DNA of 64,000 bases from Morinoia aosen (taxonomy: Eukaryota > Arthropoda > Malacostraca > Amphipoda > Talitridae): assembly GCA_030386875.1 (NCBI GenBank), contig CM059577.1, positions 25,307,038 through 25,371,037 of the forward strand. The letters run 5' to 3'. The notes under the pieces were generated by a model, which did not search any database, had not been told where the DNA came from, and saw only the letters and a list, made by a program, of their open reading frames with translations. Of this stretch, positions 46,801-55,800 are shown one piece after another (the stretch's first letter is position 1; every line of letters starts with the position of its first letter). The position numbers and the translations under genes were made by a program.

Positions 46801-49800
46801 TTATGTGCGTACACTTATTTATATACTCACTTATTTGCTTCATCCTAGAAATTACAATTTTGCTACAGTGTATATTAATATATATCGTATTATCATACAT
46901 TACTTCGTTCATTTATTACTTTTTTCATTTATAACAATACATTCATTTATTCAGGGATTAACCTCCATTGGAACTCAGTTTTAAAGCACTTATCACAGAG
47001 AAGGGCTAAGACGTTCAAGTGTTACCACAAGGGGGTAAAATTCAGTGTCTCGATTAGGAGAAGTGTTGTAAGCATCTTGACGAGATGCTGAGGTGATGCG
47101 GCGATAAAAAAGGAACATGGACACTCGCACATGAGAACGCTTGTATGGTACATCTGACTACCAACATGAGATAGAAAGATGTATAGAATAGAAAGCAACA
47201 TGAACTGCTTTATTGCACGTCTAATTCAACAACAGATCCTTGTAACGAGCACTCCTGATATTGCAGTGAGTAGTACAAGTGGCAGACTAATTGAAAGTTC
47301 TTAGCTGCTGCTGGTTTTCTCACTAAAATATTACACACATTAACTACAGGAATCACTCTTTACAAGCTCCCTTCCCGCTCTACACACAGGCTACCCTCTC
47401 CACCTCTATACAGACTCCCCTCCACCTCTACACTCCTCTCCTCTACACCCTCCAACCCAGACACCGTTCAACAATCTGCTTTTATACCTACAACCCACTT
47501 GAAGAATGAAACAAAAAACTATGAGGTAACAGCGGTCTCTGGAAGAGCCACCAACCTTGGGACACCCGAAGATGTCGCAGCAGCCACAGATGACCCCACA
47601 CTTGTACGGCCGCATCAGCAGACGCTCCCCGGTGTCCTTCTCGAAGCCTTCGCAGTACAGGCGGGCTCGGTGGGCCAGCTCTCTGAGGCATAATTCATAA
47701 TTGAAAATGCAACCTTATTTTTCATAGCAAATGCTGAATGTTCATTTACAAATATGTCTTGAGGTAGTGCTTGATATGTGAATTTTCGACACATTGAAGA
47801 TAGACTAGTGTGCAGCTCGAATTGTGTGGTTTTAGCAGAATGCTCTCAATGATACTGATTGTTTCTTTTACCCCAAGTGTTTTGCAGCATATCCTTGCAT
47901 TAATCTGTTAACCATCAGTGTCTAGTTATCTGTCCCTGGTAGGTTGTATTTTCAGTGTCACTGTCCACTTTAACTAACTCTCGCAGTGTTCTTCAATTGA
48001 ATTTTTCCATTTAAGTAGACGCATGGATTTTTCACCTATCTGTGATGGTCACTGTCCCCATATCAGTTCTGCAACACAACTGAAGGCGAAGTGACAGTGT
48101 CAATGCGCCGCGTCCACATCGCAGTCTCGGATATCAGGGTAATAAGTCGACATGTACAAGAAGGTTTTCAAACAGGTCGTACATAAAAGAAAATTTTTCG
48201 ATATTCCTGCTCAAGAGTTTGAATAATTTAAAACGTACTGCCTAATCTCTACGTACCACTGATGCTGATCTTACTGCTGATCAGCCAATAAGAAGGATGG
48301 AGCCCTTCACTTATACGGATAGGTGGTTAAAAACAATTCTGAATCTTCACTAATTAGGTTAATGGAAATAATCAATATGATATACCAGATAACAGGGCCT
48401 AGCAGACATTGCTGAAATAATAATTCCTCTATAAGAAAATTCCTAAATAAACACACTATAAAAATCTTAAAGGGAGTATTTCAAAAGCATAACATCAAAC
48501 CTAGCTAGCACTGACGACGTAAGCCAAAGTGGTCCATTATTTTCCCTTTGATTGAAAGTCAACACAAGCTGCAGTCCAACAGAAAACACCGTTGCACAAG
48601 CAAAAAGTAAAGAGGGACCAAAACGTCTTTAAAAATCCTGAATTGTTGCACAAATGCCAAAAAACGACAATGAACCGACACTTCTAAATAGACAAGACAC
48701 TTCACAGCACAGGTAGAGGCAAAGCCAGGATATAACACATTTCTGCTCACCTCTGGCCATCATAGAGGATGAGATCCTTTATTCCGTAGGCAAACTGGAC
48801 GTCCACGACCTCCACCTCGGGGTACGCCTCCCTGTAGCACCGCAACGGGGGTTATTGGGGGCGGTGGGGGTGATGGGGTGAGGGAGATGGTGGGGTAGTG
48901 GGGGTGATGGGGTGAGGGTGATAGTGGGGCACTGGGGATGATGGTATGGAGGCGACTGGGTGATGACGTGATGTTTCCTGTGGAGCATTTGAGGGGATTG
49001 TGTAATGGTGTGATGTATTACGGAGCAGTGGAGGTGGTTTTGAGTAATGGTGTGAAGATTATTATGGGGCAGTGAAGCTCATTGTGTGATGGTGTGGAGA
49101 TTGTTATTGAACAGCAGATGTGATGGTGTGATGATGGATATTATAGAACAGCAAAGGCCATTAAATACCCTTGCCTTTAACCCTTTCCTTCCCAACACTC
49201 TTAATTGTTAAGGAAAAAATTTTCTGAGGTTATTCCAGTCATGACCCTGAAATATCAGCAAAATTGCCCTAGCATGTTTTTTTTTGCATAAGCAGGTGCT
49301 TACTTCCTTTTAACCAAGTTGACTACGATTGTGCGTGTTGTAAGTTGATTTAGTAAGGTTGTAAAAAATAAACTGGTAAAATCGATTTATTTGCTTGAAT
49401 AAATTTTCGTCCTTTGTAAGAAATGTACAAAATGTAAGAGCTCAATGATATTTTTACGGTATGATAGAATTCCTTCAAAATAGGTTGCAAAATGGTTTGA
49501 AATGTTTTACATTTACATTGGTGCGTACATGAACAATTTACCTAGTGGTACACATTCGTCCCACTTCGTGGTCACAGTGTCAATTGAAAAAAATTATGCT
49601 TTAAAAATGTATGCTTCGACGCCAAAAAAATGGCCGAAAAATCTGAGAAAAATATCAATTTAGTTTATGCCTAATTTTATCTGTAAATACATGTACGTAT
49701 GAAAAACTTGCTCAAATAAAAAAGGCATTAAATGTATTGCATAGACCACGAAGCTTACACTGAGTGGATATCAATAGCAAATTGCACGTGTCAAACTTCT

Positions 49801-52800
49801 GGAATATCTAAAAACATAGTGGCAGGAATATTATTAATTGCCCTAATTTTGTCATTTACTTCAAATTATTTCCCTACTAGTTGAATCACCCTGAAACTTT
49901 GTAAATTTTCCTAAACTGGAAGCACTAGCCATCAGGGAACTGGAGTTCCGGTCGGGAGGCAAAGGGAAGTAAGAAAAGTAGAATTTCTACTCTTCTATAC
50001 AGAACTGAGATGGGTACGTGTCTTGGAAATTTTAGTTTCATCAAGAATAAAACCACAAACAACGGAATAAAATTCATTATTCTAAAAAGGGGCATTCAGA
50101 CTAGCGCTAGTTTCAACACTTCATTATCAATGAATGCTCTGAAAATAAGATCAACAATATAAGAAAATTGATATTTAAATAATTGCTACATAGATATACA
50201 GCCTATATAATATACAATTGGCAGGCACTTTGATCACAGTTAAGAACAAGTTTCTGCTTAAAAATGTGCATTGATTCTAAAATCCGGAGATCGCTATTAC
50301 ACGTAGAATCTAAAATTGAAAAATCATCCACCGAGAATAATGGTTAGTGTTTTCACAGTGAAGTCTAGGCAAAGACTGAGATGGAGTTGCTAGCGGCCTA
50401 TTAGTTCTAAACGATTTGCCTAGATGTTGGTGACATCTAATCTTCGACTGTTTCAGATTGCTCTCTATGTAGAGAACTCTGGCAAGTTCCACACTGATAT
50501 TTATACACAATACTAGAGAGCAAATCTTTCGGCAGTCTGTCTTCATACTGGAAAAATGATTTTATTTGGAACCCGTTGCAAAAAACAAAATTGAAATCGA
50601 GTTGGGGATAAAATTTTCTCAAATTCCTAGCTATAACATTGTTTTAGTTCATCAGAAGTTGGTCTAATATACGGAAGAGATAGATATAAAGCACATTTGG
50701 AAATTGTAGCTACTGTGACCTTTGGCTTATTGAACATTTTGTTTAAAAACTTTTTAAGCGTATAGTCAAAAAAATATTGAGGGTATCTCTTGGTAGAAAA
50801 AAATGTCCTCAAATAATTTAGTTCTTCGCAAAACTTATGATAGTTTGATGACAAGTGAAAGGTTCTGTGAAGAAGTGTTCTCAAACTATTCAGTTTAAAA
50901 ATGAAAGGAGTAAAGCTGAAGAAACTATTTCCTAGACCAGTGAAAGTCAGTTTCCGATAAATGCCTAGTTGAAGATGATTGTCAAAGCGTTCAACATTAA
51001 GGTCTAAAAAAGGCAAAACTGAATCATTTTCTACATCCATGGTGAATTTGATATTTGGGTGTTGACTATTTATATGATCTAAAAACAGATTGGCATGAGT
51101 GACATCATTAAAAATAACAAAAGTATCGTCCAAACATCGGTTATGAAAAACAAGTTTGAAAAAATCTGGACAAGAAGACAGGTACTTATTTTCCATATTG
51201 CACATAAATATGTTCGCCAAAGTAGGGGCTAGAGGGTTACCCATTGCCAGGCCATCTATCTGCTTGTACAAAATATTATTGAAATAAAAACACGTTTCAG
51301 TGACAGCCAACTAGGCATTTATCGGAAACCGACTTTCACTGGTCTAGGAAATAGTATTTTCAGCTTTACTCCTTTCATTTTTAAACTGAATAGTTTGAGA
51401 ACACTTCTTCTGTTCACAGAGCCTTTCACCTGTCATCAAACTATCATAAGTTTTGCGACGAACTAAATTATTTGAGGACATTTTTTTCTACCAATGAACT
51501 CACTAGAAGTACGCAGGCACACACCGGCAGAGCGGCGGCCACTCACTGGAAGTGTCTGAGGAGTGTATCTTTATGGCAGGAGCGGCGCGGCACGTGTGTG
51601 ATCATGACGGTGCGGGAGACGGAGGAGTTGGCGGCCTCCTCCTCACTGGAGGAGTTCGGGTCCAGGTCGGTGGCCTCGTTGATCTGCAGCAGCCGCGAGT
51701 GGTGGCGCGTGAACGCGATCCCCAGCGGCAGAAACAGGAAAGCCAGCGTGATGTGCACCCACATGAACGGCGAACTGCACACGTCAAATGAATTTACTCC
51801 TAAGTTTGAGGCACTTCAATCTAAATCAATGACTGAAGACTATTTGTGCTTGTAAATTCCTGGCAGTGTGGGGATACTGGGTGCTGGTGATGGTTGTGCT
51901 TGGTCATGAGGAGCTTTGCTGCTTAATGAAGTTGTTTGTTCTGAGCATTGGTCAAGTGGTGAGCTCAATAATTTAGCAATAAATATCATCTCTTTTTAAA
52001 TAGAACTAGTGAGATGAAGTGATTAGTAATGGGCAAATAAAGGGGTTATGAGAAAATTAGTAATGCCTGTTGGTGCAGGGATAAAAGCATTGGGCATGTT
52101 AGAACATTATATAATAATTATATTAACCTACATCAAATGTGACCACAGAAAACATTAGCACAGACATAGTCTTCCTTCACACACTGCAAAATAAAGCAAA
52201 GGCAGCACCCGAAGCCCTACTTTAGATAATTAAGCATTAGAATTATTTGGCAGTGCATTTACTGAAAATAGCCAAGCAAGCACCTGGATTGCGCTACTTC
52301 AAAGTAACTGAATGTCAGCACTTAAGAGTTGCCATTCAAATGAAGAAATGGAAAAATGAAGCCAAATTCACTCAACTTAACAGCATGTCAATACCTAGAG
52401 CTACACATAAAAAAAAGAACTAGGAGCTGTATTTGCTTAAAATAACAAAGCAATATTTTTACTTAATGCTGCCCCTACAAATAAAATAGCATCAGCAACA
52501 CTTAGAACTGTACTCACTTTCAATAACAAAGTAATATCAGTACCTGAGCTGCCTTTACAGATAATAAAGCATTTGCTACACTTGGAGCAGTACCTACTCA
52601 CTCGAAATAACTAAGCAACATCAGTACCTGGGGCTGAGATTGGAAATGGTTGTGTGTCCGAACTCCTTCTCGCCGCCTTCCAGGGTGCCCTGGAAGTTGA
52701 TGGGCAGAACAACAGAGATACAGATGACGCACACGACGGCCACGTACACGATCATGTGGCGCTGGAAGCTCAGGTAGTGCACCGCATCACAGCCAGACTT

Positions 52801-55800
52801 GCGCAGGATGTGAGCATCCCTGAGGCAAGAAAACAAGCAAATAAAATGGGGAGTAATTACACCTAGCAAATGCAGTTTGAAAGTGCTCATATAAAGGTGC
52901 AATTGAAATGCCATTTGAGTTAACAAAATGAGTTTTCCACCATGAAGAATGACAAATTAAATGCTACTAATATACAGAGAGCCCCATAAAAACCATCATG
53001 GTTCAAGGTCAAAAGCCCTATTGTTGTAAGGTGACCCAGAAGTCCTACTGGCATTAGGTGACCCAGAAGTCCTACTGGCATAAGGTGACCCAGAAGTCCT
53101 ACTGGCATTAGGTGACCCAGAAGTCCTACTGGCATTAGGTGACCCAGAAGTCCTACTGGCATAAGGTGACCCAGAAGTCCTACTGGCATAAGGTGACCCA
53201 GAAGTCCTACTGGCATAAGGTGACCCAGAAGTCCTACTGGCATTAGGTGACCCAGAAGTCCTACTGGCATAAGGTGACCCAGAAGTCCTACTGGCATAAG
53301 GTGACCCAGAAGTCCTACTGGCATAAGGTGACCCAGAAGTCCTACTGGCATAAGGTGACCCAGAAGTCCTACTGGCATAAGGTGACCCAGAAGTCCTACT
53401 GGCATAAGGTGACCCAGAAGTCCTACTGGCATAAGGTGACCCAGAAGTCCTACTGGCATAAGGTGACCCAGAAGTCCTACTGGCATAAGGTGACCCAGAA
53501 GTCCTACTGGCATAAGGTGACCCAGAAGTCCTACTGGCATAAGGTGACCCAGAAGTCCTACTGGCATAAGGTGACCCAGAAGTCCTACTGGCATAAGGTG
53601 ACCCAGAAGTCCTACTGGCATAAGGTGACCCAGAAGTCCTACTGGCATAAGGTGACCCAGAAGTCCTACTGGCATAAGGTGACCCAGAAGTCCTACTGGC
53701 ATAAGGTGACCCAAAAGCCCTACTGGTGTAAGGTGACCCAAAAGCCCTACTGGTGTAAGGTGACCCAGAAGTCCTACTGGCATAAGGTGACCCAGAAGTC
53801 CTACTGGCATAAGGTGACCCAGAAGTCCTACTGGCATAAGGTGACCCAAAAGCCCTACTGGTGTAAGGTGACCTAAAAGCCCTACTGGTGTAAGGTGACC
53901 CAAAAGCCCTACTGGTGTAAGGTGACCCAAAAGCCCTACTGGTGTAAGGTGACCCAGAAGTCCTACTGGCATAAGGTGACCCAGAAGTCCTACTGGCATA
54001 AGGTGACCCAGAAGTCCTACTGGCATAAGGTGACCCAAAAGCCCTACTGGTGTAAGGTGACCCAAAAGCCCTACTGGTGTAAGGTGACCCAAAAGCCCTA
54101 CTGGTGTAAGGTGACCCAAAAGCCCTACTGGTGTAAGGTGACCCAAAAGCCCTACTGGTGTAAGGTGACCCAAAAGCCCTACTGGTGTAAGGTGACCCAA
54201 AAGCCCTACTGGTGTAAGGTGACCCAAAAGCCCTACTGGTGTAAGGTGACCCAAAAGCCCTACTGGTGTAAGGTGACCCAAAAGCCCTACTGGCATAAGG
54301 TGACCCAAAAGCCCTACTGGTGTAAGGTGACCCAAAAGCCCTACTGGTGTAAGGTGACCCAAAAGCCCTACTGGTGTAAGGTGACCCAAAAGCCCTACTG
54401 GCATAAGGTGACCCAAAAGCCCTACTGGTGTAAGGTGACCCAAAAGCCCTACTGGTGTAAGGTGACCCAAAAGCCCTACTGGCATAAGGTGACCCAAAAG
54501 CCCTACTGGCATAAGGTGACCCAAAAGCCCTACTGGTGTAAGGTGACCCAAAAGCCCTACTGGTGTAAGGTGACCCAAAAGCCCTACTGGCATAAGGTGA
54601 CCCAAAAGCCCTACTGGTGTAAGGTGACCCAAAAGCCCTACTGGTGTAAGGTGACCCAAAAGCCCTACTGGTGTAAGGTGACCCAAAAGCCCTACTGGTG
54701 TAAGGTGACCCAAAAGCCCTACTGGCATAAGGTGACCCAAAAGCCCTACTGGTGTAAGGTGACCCAAAAGCCCTACTGGTGTAAGGTGACCCAAAAGCCC
54801 TACTGGTGTAAGGTGACCCAAAAGCCCTACTGGCATAAGGTGACCCAAAAGCCCTACTGGTGTAAGGTGACCCAAAAGCCCTACTGGTGTAAGGTGACCC
54901 AAAAGCCCTACTGGTGTAAGGTGACCCAAAAGCCCTACTGGTGTAAGGTGACCCAAAAGCCCTACTGGCATAAGGTGACCCAAAAGCCCTACTGGTGTAA
55001 GGTGACCCAAAAGCCCTACTGGTGTAAGGTGACCCAAAAGCCCTACTGGCATAAGGTGACCCAAAAGCCCTACTGGTGTAAGGTGACCCAAAAGCCCTAC
55101 TGGTGTAAGGTGACCCAAAAGCCCTACTGGTGTAAGGTGACCCAAAAGCCCTACTGGTGTAAGGTGACCCAAAAGCCCTACTGGTGTAAGGTGACCCAAA
55201 AGCCCTACTGGTGTAAGGTGACCCAAAAGCCCTACTGGTGTAAGGTGACACCCAAAAAATTTTATTTAGCGATTTCAATAATTTCGCCCAAATGCACACC
55301 TGGTACAAAAAATACATAATTGCTCACAACATGAAAATAGCAAAAGTATGTCTATATGGCAATGAACAGTCACTTCTTCAATTACATGGTGAACTGGCAA
55401 TGAATAACCATCCAACAATTTTCACCTCAAGAAAAGGCATGAGTACTGATCAATTTTGATGTTACATGAACCAGATATCCGAGTTCAAACGTAAGAAAGA
55501 ACACCAACAATCAGAAATATTAGGTTACAAGGAATAGTTAATAATATATTCTTTTGACAAGAAGCACATCTACCCAACATAATTTTAAACAATATTAAGC
55601 AAATGAGGTTCTGTGACAAGGAACTCTCATCAAACATAATTCTATTACTAGATCTTGTTCCACTTTAGGTAATTCAACTCACTTGATTTTGAAGATGGCA
55701 GGTATCCAAGAGAAAGTTCCTTGATCAATGTGAAGATTAAAATCATAAGAAGCAACAGAGTCACTCTCGCTGCCCACCGACTGCTTTTGGTTGCTCTCTG

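Noticed and set aside
26045-55247. Regular arrays as possible CRISPR loci
   Set aside because: No unique spacers between repeats; units are head-to-tail minisatellites in a eukaryotic intron/intergenic setting.
52920-55319. Frames of 474-773 codons across the 27-bp array
   Set aside because: Stop-free 27-bp unit inside TMEM63 intron 1; the array lies between two exons joined in phase.
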